A stretch of 64,000 nt of DNA from Collinsella aerofaciens. GTDB lineage: Bacteria; Actinomycetota; Coriobacteriia; Coriobacteriales; Coriobacteriaceae. Shown one piece after another: positions 29,145 to 38,240 of this stretch. A program made the translations under genes and the position numbers. Where the stretch lies: positions 1-64,000 of the forward strand of contig NZ_JAQLFL010000004.1 of the NCBI RefSeq assembly GCF_028206995.1, given 5' to 3'. The notes under the pieces are model-generated. The model did not search any database. It had not been told where the DNA came from and saw only the letters and a program-made list of their open reading frames with translations. Positions within the stretch are counted from its first letter, which is position 1; the number at the start of each line of letters is the position of its first letter.

Positions 29145-30026
29145 TTAAAGTATCTCGATCTCAAAGCCGCGGGTGACGGTCTCCCCCGGCTTGGCCATCA
29201 GGCAGCCGCGCTTGTGCTCCAGAATATCGTCCTCGTCGGAGCAGGTGGACAGGCCGCCCCACGGTTCCACGGCCACAAAGTCACCCTCGGGCTTGCTCCA
29301 CACAATCAGGTACGGCATATCAGGGAACGTCAGGCGCACGCCCTTGTCCTCGGTCTTCTTGGTCAGCGTAACCACGCGGCTCTCGAGCACGTCAAAGATG
29401 GTCTCCGCGAAGTCGAAGAGTTCGTGGGTCAGCGGCAGGTCATGGCCAGCCATCGGGTTCTTGCTGCGATGCTCAACATCAATCAGGCCCGTCGAGGGAA
29501 CGGCAGTACAGAGCTCGGCGGCCTCGCGCTGCTCAAAACGGAGCTCGTAGTCGTCATAGGACTCGCCCTCGTCAAGCGGGCACTTAAAGCCAGGGTGACC
29601 GCCCACAAAGAACGGCATGTCCTCGGTGCCCTCATTGGTCACCTCGTACGACACGGCCACCTTCTCCGCATCGATCGTGTAACGAGCAACGATCTTAAAC
29701 GGATACGGGTACTGCTCGAGCAACTCGGCATGGTCGGCAGAGCTTAGGCTCAGCGCGACCATGTTGTCGCCCTGCTCCTCGAGCTTCCACTCCTGTTTGC
29801 GAGCAAAGCCGTGACGGGCAAGCTTGACCTCGCGGCCGCCCATGGTCATTGCGCGACCGTCACGAAGACCGCCGCAGATCGGGAAGCAAATAGGTGCCTG
29901 GCCCGACCACACCGCCGGATCGCCCTGCCACAGATACTCGCGACCGTCGGCCACAATTGAGGTGAATGAGCCGCCCGCCGTGCTCAGTGCTACGCGGATA
30001 GAACCGTTATCAAGAACAAACTCCAT
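29145..30026 (-). CDS. lacX: Aldose 1-epimerase family protein (LacX-like), copy 1
   Basis: A 293-residue galactose-mutarotase-like protein of the kind encoded as lacX in lactococcal lac operons. It has GGLRDG and HGFARKQEW with a conserved His, FVGGHPGFKCPL, and the Glu-containing VAVEPWGGLSTCSDE. It may interconvert anomers of a hexose 6-phosphate. AAGGGAAGG lies before the ATG at 30026. It sits between lacB and lacC. A close paralogue lies at 55312-56193. Confidence 0.85.
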   Translation of the reverse strand: MEFVLDNGSIRVALSTAGGSFTSIVADGREYLWQGDPAVWSGQAPICFPICGGLRDGRAMTMGGREVKLARHGFARKQEWKLEEQGDNMVALSLSSADHAELLEQYPYPFKIVARYTIDAEKVAVSYEVTNEGTEDMPFFVGGHPGFKCPLDEGESYDDYELRFEQREAAELCTAVPSTGLIDVEHRSKNPMAGHDLPLTHELFDFAETIFDVLESRVVTLTKKTEDKGVRLTFPDMPYLIVWSKPEGDFVAVEPWGGLSTCSDEDDILEHKRGCLMAKPGETVTRGFEIEIL

Positions 30027-30145
30027 AGGAGCCTTCCCTTTCTTACGACAGCCCGCCAAATCAATAGGGCTGATAGAAAACCGGCCCGCGCCCCATCACA
30101 GAAACGCGAGCCGTCAACGGACTAGTTAATTACGCCGGATACCCG

Positions 30146-30670
30146 CTAATCGTGGTATTCGCCGCGGTCCCACTTCTCCAGGAACTCGTCAAAGAAGTGC
30201 GGGTCAGCCTGAGCCTCGGCGTCGGCCTTGTTGCAGGCATCGATCTTGGCGATCAGGGCATCGTGCTCGGGGGTCTTCTCGTAGGGCTCCTCCAGGAAGG
30301 CAAGCATGATGTCGGCCATCAGGAACTCACCGGTGATCTTGCCGCCAAAGCCCACGATGTTGGCGTTGAGCTCGCGACGGGCATACAGGGCAGAGGTCAT
30401 GTCGCGGACCAGGGCGCAGCGGGCGCCGGGAACCTTGTTGACGGCGTTGGTGATGCCGATGCCGGTGCCGCACAGGGCCACGCCAAAGTCGGCCTTGCCG
30501 CTGGCAACAGCCTCGCCCACGGCCTTACCGTAGATGGGATAGTGCGTACGGGTGTGGCTGTAGGTGCCGCAGTCGAGCACCTTGTAGCCAGCCTGCTCCA
30601 GGCGGTCGGCCAGATAGATCTTCTCGTCCGTAACGATATGGTCGCAACCGATTGCGATGGTCTTCTTCAT
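30146..30670 (-). CDS. lacB: Galactose-6-phosphate isomerase subunit LacB
   Basis: Together with LacA it isomerises galactose 6-phosphate to tagatose 6-phosphate. The 174 residues match the RpiB/LacAB family: [37 protein letters not shown], and [13 protein letters not shown]. The active-site cysteine lies in [16 protein letters not shown] precedes the ATG, and lacA ends 63 bases upstream. Confidence 0.95.
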   Translation of the reverse strand: MKKTIAIGCDHIVTDEKIYLADRLEQAGYKVLDCGTYSHTRTHYPIYGKAVGEAVASGKADFGVALCGTGIGITNAVNKVPGARCALVRDMTSALYARRELNANIVGFGGKITGEFLMADIMLAFLEEPYEKTPEHDALIAKIDACNKADAEAQADPHFFDEFLEKWDRGEYHD

Positions 30671-30733
30671 CAGAACGTCCTTTCGTCTGAATTCACAAGT
30701 TGAGGTAGAAGTTCGAGTTCTCGGTGGCTCTCG

Positions 30734-31162
30734 TTAGGCCATCTTGTTGAGCATGTCGACACGGATCTGGTGACGGCCGCCGGCGTACTGCGCGCGCAGG
30801 AACTCGCGGGCGATCTTCTTGGCGACCTCGGTGCCCACAACGCCCGGGCCCATGGTGACCATGCGCGAGCCGTTGTGCTCGCGGGTCATGTAAGCGGAAC
30901 GCTCGTCGGAAATGTTGGCGACGACCATGCCCTTGATCTTGACGGCGGCCATATAGGAGCCGACGCCGTACTTATCGAATGCGAAGCCCTGGGAATCCTT
31001 GTGCTCCAGCAGGTCCTTGGCAACGGCGGTCGCGGAATCGACAAAGTCCGCGGCAGGGGTCTCGGAATAGTCGACGACCTCGTGACCGTCGGCGATGAGC
31101 ATCTCCTTGATAGACTCCTTCATCGACATACCGTCGGCATCGGAAGCGATTACAACCCTCAT
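30734..31162 (-). CDS. lacA: Galactose-6-phosphate isomerase subunit LacA
   Basis: The 142-residue RpiB-like partner of LacB. It begins MRVVIASDADGMSMKESI and has AYMTREHNGSRMVTMGPGVVG. In the region where LacB has CGTGIG it reads DKYGVGS, as expected for LacA, which contributes other residues to the shared active site. AAGGAGG lies six bases before the ATG. It is first in the lacABXC operon. Confidence 0.95.
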   Translation of the reverse strand: MRVVIASDADGMSMKESIKEMLIADGHEVVDYSETPAADFVDSATAVAKDLLEHKDSQGFAFDKYGVGSYMAAVKIKGMVVANISDERSAYMTREHNGSRMVTMGPGVVGTEVAKKIAREFLRAQYAGGRHQIRVDMLNKMA

Positions 31163-31256
31163 GACATCCTCCTTGAGAGATACGCAGGTGCGTAGTTTCT
31201 GTTTGGAAGTGTTGAATCGCGTTCAGGTCCGGGCATCTGAATGTGCGGTTCTTCAC

Positions 31257-31344
31257 TGTTCATGTTTATTTGAACACATTCGAACAGTAACTGCAACAAC
31301 TATTTGTTTATCTTTGTTCTTTTTTGAACAAATATCGTTCACGG
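31257..31344 (-). promoter_or_regulatory. Inverted repeats upstream of lacABXC, candidate DeoR operators
   Basis: TGTTCATGTTTATTTGAACA (31257-31276) and TTTGTTCTTTTTTGAACAAA (31313-31332) are both palindromic. AACAGTAAC between them is also found upstream of the DeoR gene (50449-50474). TCGTTCACGG at 31335-31344 belongs to the shared sugar-gene motif. No gene lies in 31163-31487. Confidence 0.6.
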
Positions 31345-31404
31345 ATGATTGCTGACCGTTTGAGCCGGGCGCGGACGTAGCGACCACGTGTTCAACAAAC
31401 AAAA

Positions 31405-31433
31405 GAGCGGCCAAGAACGTGTCTCGGCCGCCC
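31405..31433 (-). terminator. Terminator after lacA-upstream membrane protein
   Basis: A 12 bp stem (GAGCGGCCAAGA with TCTCGGCCGCCC, with G-T pairs) is followed on the minus strand by TTTTGTTTGTT. Confidence 0.8.
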
Positions 31434-31487
31434 TTCGGCGGTATTCCCCGGTATATACAGCTGTTTTAGCTACTCGGACTGCCCACC

Positions 31488-32501
31488 CTATTTGGCGTGC
31501 TTGGACGGAGCACTCAGAAAGCGGCCCGTCAAATAGTTCGCCGGGCCGGAAATATCGATCCCTAGCAGTACGTGTCCCAGCCACAGGAACGCCACGAGCA
31601 CCAGCAGCGGGATAACGCACGAAGTCACGATCATCACGATGACGCCTTCGATGAGGTCGGTCACCTGCTGCACGATCTCGTCGGTCATCTGCTTGGCACC
31701 GCTGGTCACCGACGTAACAAGGCTCGAGGCCCCATCAGTCAACTGCTCGAGCACGTTTTTGGACTCTGTGGCCTCGGATTTTTTCTTATTCGATTTTGAG
31801 CTGGTCTCGGCTGACTTGTCCGTGGTGTCGGCCGCGTCCGCAGCGTCCGCAGCCTTTTGCTCAGCTTGCTCAATACTTACGCGATACGTTTCATCGACCT
31901 TCTGCGACACCCAAACGCTTGCAGGCACCAACGCCATGCCGATCACGGCAACTACCAGCACGCGTGTCGCCACACGGCGCAGGACAGCGCTCGTGCTCCA
32001 GCGCCCGTGAATGCCGAGCGACACCGCAAAGAGCACCAACGCAAACGGGATTAAGATGCCCAAGCCAACCGACCACAAAATGGTTAGCAGGTATTTCTCG
32101 AGGTAGAGCACGGCAAGCACGATACCAAGGTTGCCTGAAAGCTGCGCGAGCTGCTCGGCAACCGGCGTTCCCGTATCACCCGGCAGCGCGGTAATGCCCG
32201 CAGACAGCGCCACGCACGAGGTCGTGAGCGCCAGTACGTTACCCTTCTTTTGGTCGATGACCTCGATGGTGGAGTCCCAAGTCTTGGTATCGGCGAAATG
32301 CGGACGAGCTACAAAGCCCGACAGCAGCGCCAGTACCACGAGCGCAACGATAAAGCCAATCTGCAGCTTTTTGTTTGCGCACACGACATCGGACAGACTG
32401 GGCTGCAGCTCGGTTACCGTCGTGTGCTCGGTTATCTGGACAGGACGCCCATGAGCCATCTCGTGCGCGTCTCTTTTTTGTATTGACCCGTTATCCGGCA
32501 T
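31488..32501 (-). CDS. Membrane protein of unknown function
   Basis: A 337-residue protein I do not recognise. It has hydrophobic segments at about 47-66, 90-112, 120-140, 145-170, 185-208 and 285-312. A low-complexity Ala/Asp/Lys/Ser stretch at about 218-252 (AEQKAADAADAADTTDKSAE) precedes an amphipathic region. GGAGG lies seven bases before the ATG. It is on the same strand as lacABXC but has its own terminator, so it is probably a separate unit. Some related proteins in Actinobacteria carry unrelated enzyme names; no function is claimed. Confidence 0.75.
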   Translation of the reverse strand: MPDNGSIQKRDAHEMAHGRPVQITEHTTVTELQPSLSDVVCANKKLQIGFIVALVVLALLSGFVARPHFADTKTWDSTIEVIDQKKGNVLALTTSCVALSAGITALPGDTGTPVAEQLAQLSGNLGIVLAVLYLEKYLLTILWSVGLGILIPFALVLFAVSLGIHGRWSTSAVLRRVATRVLVVAVIGMALVPASVWVSQKVDETYRVSIEQAEQKAADAADAADTTDKSAETSSKSNKKKSEATESKNVLEQLTDGASSLVTSVTSGAKQMTDEIVQQVTDLIEGVIVMIVTSCVIPLLVLVAFLWLGHVLLGIDISGPANYLTGRFLSAPSKHAK

Positions 32502-32592
32502 TTGGATACCTCCTCAGTCCGGGGCTTAATGCGAAAGGAAGTATACCCACCGAGCAAAAAACGAACGGGAGGACCAACGGAGCGCAACAAGA

Positions 32593-32712
32593 CTGTCCCC
32601 AATGACTAGTCGTTTAAGAACGTCCCCAATGACTATCTCCGGATGAGTTGCGGTGGAATAGGGATTGTTTTGTGCCCGCCGGCCCCTATTCAGTCCCTAT
32701 TTCACCGCAACT
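32593..32712. repeat. Direct and inverted repeats between two minus-strand genes
   Basis: GTCCCCAATGACTA occurs twice (about 32594 and 32620). Then a 19 bp inverted repeat with one mismatch (32646-32664 with 32694-32712) forms a long hairpin. Together they fill most of 32502-32726, and no gene is seen. Confidence 0.7.
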
Positions 32713-32726
32713 TGAAGTAGAACAGG

Positions 32727-32759
32727 AAAAGCCCTGCCGCGGGTAGCAGCAGAGCTTTT
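32727..32759 (-). terminator. Terminator after lacF
   Basis: AAAAGCCCTGCCGC pairs with GCAGCAGAGCTTTT apart from two mismatches; it lies 28 bases after the lacF stop. Confidence 0.75.
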
Positions 32760-32786
32760 GGAAGGGGACTTGGTTGTGAGGGCTCG

Positions 32787-33125
32787 TTAGGCGAGCTTGG
32801 CCTCGAGCTCGGCGATGCGCTTGTAGGCATCGATGGTAAAGCGGGCCTGCTTCTCCAGGATCATAGTGGTCATGAGGGTGTCCTGAGCGTGAGCCATGAT
32901 GAAGGTCATCTCCATCTCGCCACCGCCGGCCTCCTGCGAAAGCAGCTTGGTCTGCGTGTCGTGGGCACCGATGAGCGCATCGCTGGCATCCTTGTGCAGC
33001 TGCTCGGCCTTCTCAAAGTCACCCTCGCGAGCAGCATCGAGCGCTGCAAGCAGATCGGTCTGGGCGTCACCTGCGTATGCGACAATCTCGAATCCAACCA
33101 TCGAGATTTCTTCTTTGGTTGCCAT
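32787..33125 (-). CDS. lacF: Lactose/cellobiose-family PTS EIIA component
   Basis: This 112-residue cytoplasmic protein passes phosphate from HPr to the EIIB domain of a LacE-type transporter. VGFEIVAYAGDAQTDLLAALD and the active His79 in FIMAHAQDTLMTT match LacF. AAAGGA precedes the ATG. It is the only EIIA of this family in the window, so it probably serves all three LacE proteins (34702, 41238, 44458). Two copies of the CCGTTCAC-type motif lie upstream, at 33250-33258 and 33271-33278 (reverse). Confidence 0.93.
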   Translation of the reverse strand: MATKEEISMVGFEIVAYAGDAQTDLLAALDAAREGDFEKAEQLHKDASDALIGAHDTQTKLLSQEAGGGEMEMTFIMAHAQDTLMTTMILEKQARFTIDAYKRIAELEAKLA

Positions 33126-33339
33126 ATTGCGTTCCTTTCACATATGAACCAATGGAGAGCATCGCGGCCGGGCATACGCGCTGCGTTCTGTATGGCAGAA
33201 ACATTAACATTCAAACAAAAAAGAACAGCGCAAAACGTAATTTCAAGCTATGAACGGTCACTTTTCGCCCGTGAACGGTTTTTAAACCAATTTAAACAAT
33301 ATCGAACACAATTAGCGGAAACCCAAACAGACCCGCGCC

Positions 33340-34344
33340 CTAGCGTACATCGCGTACCGTATCGCCCTCGACGAGCACGCCCGGAAACAGCATGTGCTCC
33401 ACACCGGGTTCAACGCCCTCGGCGCCGGCAATCTTGTCAACCGCCCACATGCCGACGCGCTTGTTGTCAAAGCGCACGGTGGCCAGGCGACGATCGGGCA
33501 CGATGTCGCCCAGACTGTCATCAACACCCACCACGCTCACGTCCTCGGGCACGTGCTTTCCGCGCGACTCGAGTCCGCGAATGCAGCCGTAGGCCATGGC
33601 GTCGTTGGAAGCATAAATGGCCGTACAGGTCGGATCTTCCGCCAGAGCCTGACCAGCAGCATATCCGCTCTGTGCCGTCCAATCCCCACGGACGAGTCGC
33701 GGCGGTTCAATACCATGCGCGCGCAATGTCTCGCGCCAGCCTTCCTCGCGCCGCATGCCCGAAAGCGAGCGCTCGGGACACGAAATAAAGTGCACGGTTT
33801 TGTGCCCCCGCCCCAGCAAGTACTCGACCACCTGGCGCGAGCAATCGAACTGGTCGTTATCGACCGTTGAACAGAGCGGGTGCTCCAGCATCGTAACGAG
33901 CACCGTCTGCATGCCGGGCAGCGGCTCGAAGGTGCCAAAGTCCGCCGGCATGCGATTCATGATCACGACCATGCCGTCTACCGGCAGCGCGCTCATACGC
34001 GACGATGCGCTCTCGAGGGTATAGGGATGTCCATCTACTTTAGTGAGGGTGATGGCATAGCCATGTTTGTCGGCCGCAGCGGCAAAGCCCTCCATACGGT
34101 CGAGGTTGCCGGTACCGGTAATGTTGAACATGGCAACGCCGACGGTCTTAAACTTGCCACGGCGCAGCGATCGACCGGCAAAATTGGGGCGATACCCCAG
34201 CTCGCGCATGGCGGCACGCACGCGCTCCTTGGTCTCGGGGCGCACACTGGGCGAATCGTGCACGGTGCGCGAGACCGTCTGCTCCGAGACGCCCGCGAGG
34301 CGCGCCACGTCTTTGACGGATACCGATTTTTTAACAGCGGCCAT
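33340..34344 (-). CDS. LacI-family regulator of lac module 1
   Basis: A 334-residue LacI protein: VSVKDVARLAGVSEQTVSRTVHDSPSVRPET is the helix-turn-helix, and IYASNDAMAYGCIRGLESRG with VPEDVSVVGVDDS mark the sensor domain. It diverges from the lacE1-lacG1 genes, with three matching 16 bp operators between. It lies upstream of lacF on the same strand, so it may also govern lacF. Likely ligand: a phosphorylated galactoside, inferred from context. Confidence 0.92.
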   Translation of the reverse strand: MAAVKKSVSVKDVARLAGVSEQTVSRTVHDSPSVRPETKERVRAAMRELGYRPNFAGRSLRRGKFKTVGVAMFNITGTGNLDRMEGFAAAADKHGYAITLTKVDGHPYTLESASSRMSALPVDGMVVIMNRMPADFGTFEPLPGMQTVLVTMLEHPLCSTVDNDQFDCSRQVVEYLLGRGHKTVHFISCPERSLSGMRREEGWRETLRAHGIEPPRLVRGDWTAQSGYAAGQALAEDPTCTAIYASNDAMAYGCIRGLESRGKHVPEDVSVVGVDDSLGDIVPDRRLATVRFDNKRVGMWAVDKIAGAEGVEPGVEHMLFPGVLVEGDTVRDVR

Positions 34345-34358
34345 AGGTCGATCTTTCT

Positions 34359-34639
34359 ATGTCAACGATGCCATTGGTGGCACCCTACGCAGTCAAATGA
34401 AACGTCTTCAAGTATATCTAACGCCTCCCCCACCATACGCTCACCACCCAAAACCTACCGTTCACCGACATTTTTGCTTCCCCGAACGGCTTTTGTCGCC
34501 CAAATGTTAACGTTGCCATTGTGCAAACACAGAGCCACCGGGCGGCTCAAACGTTTACGCGTAAGGAATCGACGGTTCGCAGGCACAGGAACCACCGGTT
34601 CGCGTCTTTTTTTGTGTCGCAAAATGGCAACGTCAACAT
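34359..34639. promoter_or_regulatory. Three operators of lac module 1
   Basis: ATGTCAACGATGCCAT (34359-34374), ATGTTAACGTTGCCAT (34504-34519) and ATGGCAACGTCAACAT (34624-34639, reverse) share one 16 bp form. CCGTTCACCG at 34458-34467 is the shared sugar-gene motif. No gene lies in 34345-34701. Confidence 0.75.
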
Positions 34640-34701
34640 TTTGGCAACCGAACGTCAAAAGCTACCATCGTTGCTAACCCACCGACTCTTAGGAGCATTG
34701 C

Positions 34702-36468
34702 ATGGAGCAACTCATCGCCATCATCGAAAAGGGCCAGCCCTTTTTCAACGCGATCGCCCGCAACAAGTACCTCAAGGCGATCCGCGACGGCTTTATCTCC
34801 GTCATCCCCATCATCATCTTCTCGTCCATCTTCTGCCTGGTAGCCTCGGTCCCCAACATCTGGGGTTTCTACTGGCCCGATGACATCAACAACGCCCTGT
34901 GGAAGTGCTACAACTACTCCATGGGCATCCTGGCCATCGCCTGCGCCGCCACCACTGCCAAGCACTTCGCCGACGCCCAGAACCGCGATCTGCCCAAGAA
35001 CAACCAGATCAACTTCATCTCGTGCATGTGCGCGGCCATCATCGGCTTCTTGCTCCTTTCGAGCGACACCATCGCCACGGACGCCGCCAGCGGCTTCAAC
35101 ACCACCTACCTTGGTTCCAAGGGCCTGCTGACCGCTTTCATCGCTGCGTTTGTGACTGGCATCATCTACAAGTTCTTCATTAAGCGCAACATCACCGTCA
35201 AGATGCCCGAGCAGGTTCCGCCCAACATCTCGCAGACCTTCAAGGACATCATCCCCTTCTCCGTCTGCATCACCGTCTTTTGGGCTTTTGACATCGTCTT
35301 CCGCGCTGCTTTTGGCTTCTGCTTTGCCCAAGGCGTCATCCAGGTGTTCCAGCCCCTGTTCACCGCTGCCGATGGCTACATCGGCCTCGCTGTGATCTAC
35401 GGCGCCATGAGCCTGTTCTGGTTCGTGGGCGTCCACGGCCCCTCGATCGTCGAGCCCGCCATCGCCGCCGCCCTCGTTGCCAACATGACCGACAACCTGG
35501 CTGCGTTCCAGGCTGGCCAGCACGCTTCCGCTGTCCTGACCCAGGGTGCCCAGTACTTCGTCGTCTGCATGGGCGGCACCGGCGCCACGCTCGTCCTGGT
35601 CTTTATGTTCTGCTTCCTGGCCAAGTCTCAGGAGATGCGCGCCGTCGGTAAGGCCGCCATCGTCCCCGTCTGCTTTGCCGTCAACGAGCCGCTGCTGTTC
35701 GCCGCACCCATCGTGCTCAATCCCGTCTTCTTTGTCCCGTTTGTCTTTGCCCCGATCGCCAACATCTGGATCCTCAAGATCTTTATCGACTTCTTGGGCA
35801 TGAACGGCTTTATGTACACCCTGCCCTGGACCGTCCCCGGCCCCATCGGCACCATCATGGGCCTGGGCTTCCAGCCGCTCGCCTTTGTGATGCTCGCCCT
35901 TATCCTGGTCGTCGACTTCGTTCTGTACTATCCGTTCTTCCGTGCCTATGACGCCCAGAAGTGCGCCGAGGAGGCCGAGATTTCCGAGGAGGAGCTCGCC
36001 GCCAAGAACGCCGAGAAGGCCGCCAAGCTCAACGATGCCTTCCAGGGCAAGGCTGACGCCAAGAGCGTTGCCGCCGGCGCTGCTGCCGAGGCCGTGAAGG
36101 CCGACGCCCCCGCCGCTGTCGCCACCGAGGCAACGACCGCCAGCGACCTCAACGGCAAGCGCGTGCTCGTGCTCTGCCAGGGCGGCGGTACCTCGGGCCT
36201 GCTCGCCAACGCGCTGGCCAAGGCTGCCAAAGAGCGCGGCATCAATCTTGAGACCGCTGCCGAGGCCTATGGCAACCACGTTGACATGCTCCCCGACTTT
36301 GACCTGGTCGTCCTGGCCCCGCAGGCCGCAAGCTACCTGACCGACCTGCAGAAGGACTGCGAGCGCGTGGGCAACAAATGCGTCGCCTGCCGCGGTAAGC
36401 AGTACATCGAGCTCTCCCAGAACGGCGACAAGTCTCTCGCCTTCGTAAGCGAGCAACTCTCGAAGTAA
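34702..36468 (+). CDS. lacE: Lactose-type PTS EIICB transporter, module 1
   Basis: A 588-residue fused transporter and phosphotransferase. The N-terminal EIIC domain (1-430) has about ten membrane segments and the sugar-site motifs FWFVGVHGPSIVEPAI and CFAVNEPLLFAAPIVLNP. An Ala/Glu-rich linker follows (about 430-480). The EIIB domain has the phosphorylated Cys492 in VLVLCQGGGTSGLLA. This EIIC-EIIB layout is that of LacE. TAGGAG precedes the ATG. It needs LacF as EIIA. lacG1 follows after a hairpin. Confidence 0.93.
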   Translation: MEQLIAIIEKGQPFFNAIARNKYLKAIRDGFISVIPIIIFSSIFCLVASVPNIWGFYWPDDINNALWKCYNYSMGILAIACAATTAKHFADAQNRDLPKNNQINFISCMCAAIIGFLLLSSDTIATDAASGFNTTYLGSKGLLTAFIAAFVTGIIYKFFIKRNITVKMPEQVPPNISQTFKDIIPFSVCITVFWAFDIVFRAAFGFCFAQGVIQVFQPLFTAADGYIGLAVIYGAMSLFWFVGVHGPSIVEPAIAAALVANMTDNLAAFQAGQHASAVLTQGAQYFVVCMGGTGATLVLVFMFCFLAKSQEMRAVGKAAIVPVCFAVNEPLLFAAPIVLNPVFFVPFVFAPIANIWILKIFIDFLGMNGFMYTLPWTVPGPIGTIMGLGFQPLAFVMLALILVVDFVLYYPFFRAYDAQKCAEEAEISEEELAAKNAEKAAKLNDAFQGKADAKSVAAGAAAEAVKADAPAAVATEATTASDLNGKRVLVLCQGGGTSGLLANALAKAAKERGINLETAAEAYGNHVDMLPDFDLVVLAPQAASYLTDLQKDCERVGNKCVACRGKQYIELSQNGDKSLAFVSEQLSK

Positions 36469-36477
36469 GTAACGCTC

Positions 36478-36511
36478 AGGGCCAGCCGACCATCCAAGAC
36501 CGGCTGGCCCT
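36478..36511 (+). terminator. Hairpin between lacE1 and lacG1
   Basis: AGGGCCAGCCG pairs perfectly with CGGCTGGCCCT, followed by a weak T-rich stretch. It may partly stop reading or protect the upstream message. Confidence 0.65.
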
Positions 36512-36534
36512 TCGATTTAGACGATTGGATCATC

Positions 36535-37974
36535 ATGTCCGTTAACCCCGCTAGCGTCACCAACCCGCCTGCGCAGTTTCCCGAGGACTTTGTCTTTGGC
36601 GGCGCCACCGCTGCCTACCAGGTAGAGGGCGAGACCCGCACCCACGGTAAGGGCAAGGTTGCCTGGGACGACTTCTTGGAGGCCCAGGGGCGCTTCTCCC
36701 CCGATCCCGCTTCGGACTTCTACAACCAGTACCCCGTCGACTTGGAGCTGTGCGAGGAGTTCGGTATCAACGGCATCCGCCTCTCCATCGCCTGGAGCCG
36801 CATCTTCCCCAACGGTACCGGCGAAATCAACCCCGAGGGTGTCCAGTTCTACCACGACCTCTTCGCCGAGTGCCACAAGCACCACGTTGAGCCGTTTGTC
36901 ACGCTGCATCACTTCGATACGCCGCTGCCCCTCTTTGAGAAGGGCGACTTCCTCAACCGCGAGACCATCGACGCCTTTGTGGACTTTGCCACCTTCTGCT
37001 TTAAGGAGTACGCCGACCAGGTGACCTACTGGTTCACCTTTAACGAGATCTGGGCCGACGCCTCCAACACCTACATCGAGGGCACCTTCCCCGGCGGCGT
37101 CAAGGCGCATCTGGCCGAGGCCTTCCAGTGCGAGCACAACATGATGCTCGCCCACGCCAAGGCAGTACTGGCCTTCCACAACGGCGGTTTTAAGGGCAAG
37201 ATCGGCGTCATCCAGTCGCTGGAGTTTAAGTATCCGCTCAACGAGAACGACCCCGCCGACATCAAAGCCGCCAACAACGAGCACGTGCTGCAAAACCAGT
37301 TTTTGCTCGACGCCACCTTCCGCGGCGACTACGCGCCCGACACCCTCGAGTGCGCCAACCGCCTGGCCGCCGTCTCGGGCGGCACCATCGAGATCCTAGA
37401 CGAGGATCTGGAAATCATGCGCGAGGCCGCGCTCTACAACGACTACCTGGGCGTTAACAACTACCAGTGCCGCTTCTTGAAGGCTTACGACGGCGAGAAC
37501 GACCTGCACCACAACGGTACGGGCGAGAAGGGCACTGGCCGCTGGCGCGTTAAGGGTATTGGCGAGCATGTGAACAAGCCTGGCATCCCCACCACCGACT
37601 GGGACTGGATCATCTATCCCGAGGGCCTGTTCGATCTGCTCGTCTACATTAAGCAGCGCTACCCCAACTACAAGCAGATCTTCATCACCGAAAACGGCAT
37701 GGGCTACAAGGACCCCTACAAGGACGGTTTTGTGGACGACCAGCCGCGCATCGACTACATCGAGCAGCACCTGCGCTGGTTGCTCAAGGCCATGGAGGTG
37801 GGCGTCAACGTGGGCGGCTACTTCCTGTGGAGCCTGCAGGATCAGTTCTCCTGGACTAATGGCTACAACAAGCGTTACGGCTTCTTCTACGTTGACTTTG
37901 AAACCCAGAAGCGCACGCCCAAGGCAAGCGCATACTGGTATAAGCACGTGGCGCAGACCCGTCGTCTGGACTAG
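36535..37974 (+). CDS. lacG: 6-phospho-beta-galactosidase (GH1), module 1
   Basis: Cleaves PTS-imported lactose 6'-phosphate or similar phosphogalactosides in the cytoplasm. The 479-residue GH1 enzyme has acid/base Glu in YWFTFNEIWAD and nucleophile Glu in FITENGMGYKD. It follows the LacG pattern closely (PVDLELCEEFGINGIRLSIA, HVEPFVTLHHFDTP, DWDWIIYPEGL). The phosphate-binding region SWTNGYNKRYGFF has the Lys and Tyr known from LacG. The released galactose 6-phosphate would enter the LacAB route. Confidence 0.92.
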   Translation: MSVNPASVTNPPAQFPEDFVFGGATAAYQVEGETRTHGKGKVAWDDFLEAQGRFSPDPASDFYNQYPVDLELCEEFGINGIRLSIAWSRIFPNGTGEINPEGVQFYHDLFAECHKHHVEPFVTLHHFDTPLPLFEKGDFLNRETIDAFVDFATFCFKEYADQVTYWFTFNEIWADASNTYIEGTFPGGVKAHLAEAFQCEHNMMLAHAKAVLAFHNGGFKGKIGVIQSLEFKYPLNENDPADIKAANNEHVLQNQFLLDATFRGDYAPDTLECANRLAAVSGGTIEILDEDLEIMREAALYNDYLGVNNYQCRFLKAYDGENDLHHNGTGEKGTGRWRVKGIGEHVNKPGIPTTDWDWIIYPEGLFDLLVYIKQRYPNYKQIFITENGMGYKDPYKDGFVDDQPRIDYIEQHLRWLLKAMEVGVNVGGYFLWSLQDQFSWTNGYNKRYGFFYVDFETQKRTPKASAYWYKHVAQTRRLD

Positions 37975-38020
37975 TGACTGGCGGGGTTGCCCGCCCACAT
38001 AACCTGTCCCCATTTCTCAG

Positions 38021-38068
38021 CCGGGGGCGGCACGTCACACGGCGCGCCGCCCCCGGTCTTTTGTTTTT
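38021..38068 (+). terminator. Terminator after lacG1
   Basis: CCGGGGGCGGC pairs with GCCGCCCCCGG, followed by TCTTTTGTTTTT. Confidence 0.93.
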
Positions 38069-38089
38069 GTTCGGCCTGGGGGCCGTTTG

Positions 38090-38226
38090 TCTCGATCTGT
38101 AACATCTAGCCGAGTTTTTTGGTCCTAGCTGTTACAGATTGAGACGAACAGGATTGCTCTTTCCGAAGAAGCTAAATCTGTAACACGTAGCCCGCTTTTG
38201 ACCGTCTACCTGTTACAAATCGAGAC
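38090..38226. repeat. 55 bp palindromic element, copies 3 and 4
   Basis: Copy 3 runs from 38090 to about 38145 and copy 4 from about 38171 to 38226, each with 25 nt between its arms. The two are 24-25 bases apart. They lie between convergent lacG1 and the module 2 LacI gene. Confidence 0.88.
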
Positions 38227-38240
38227 AAACGGAGTAGGAC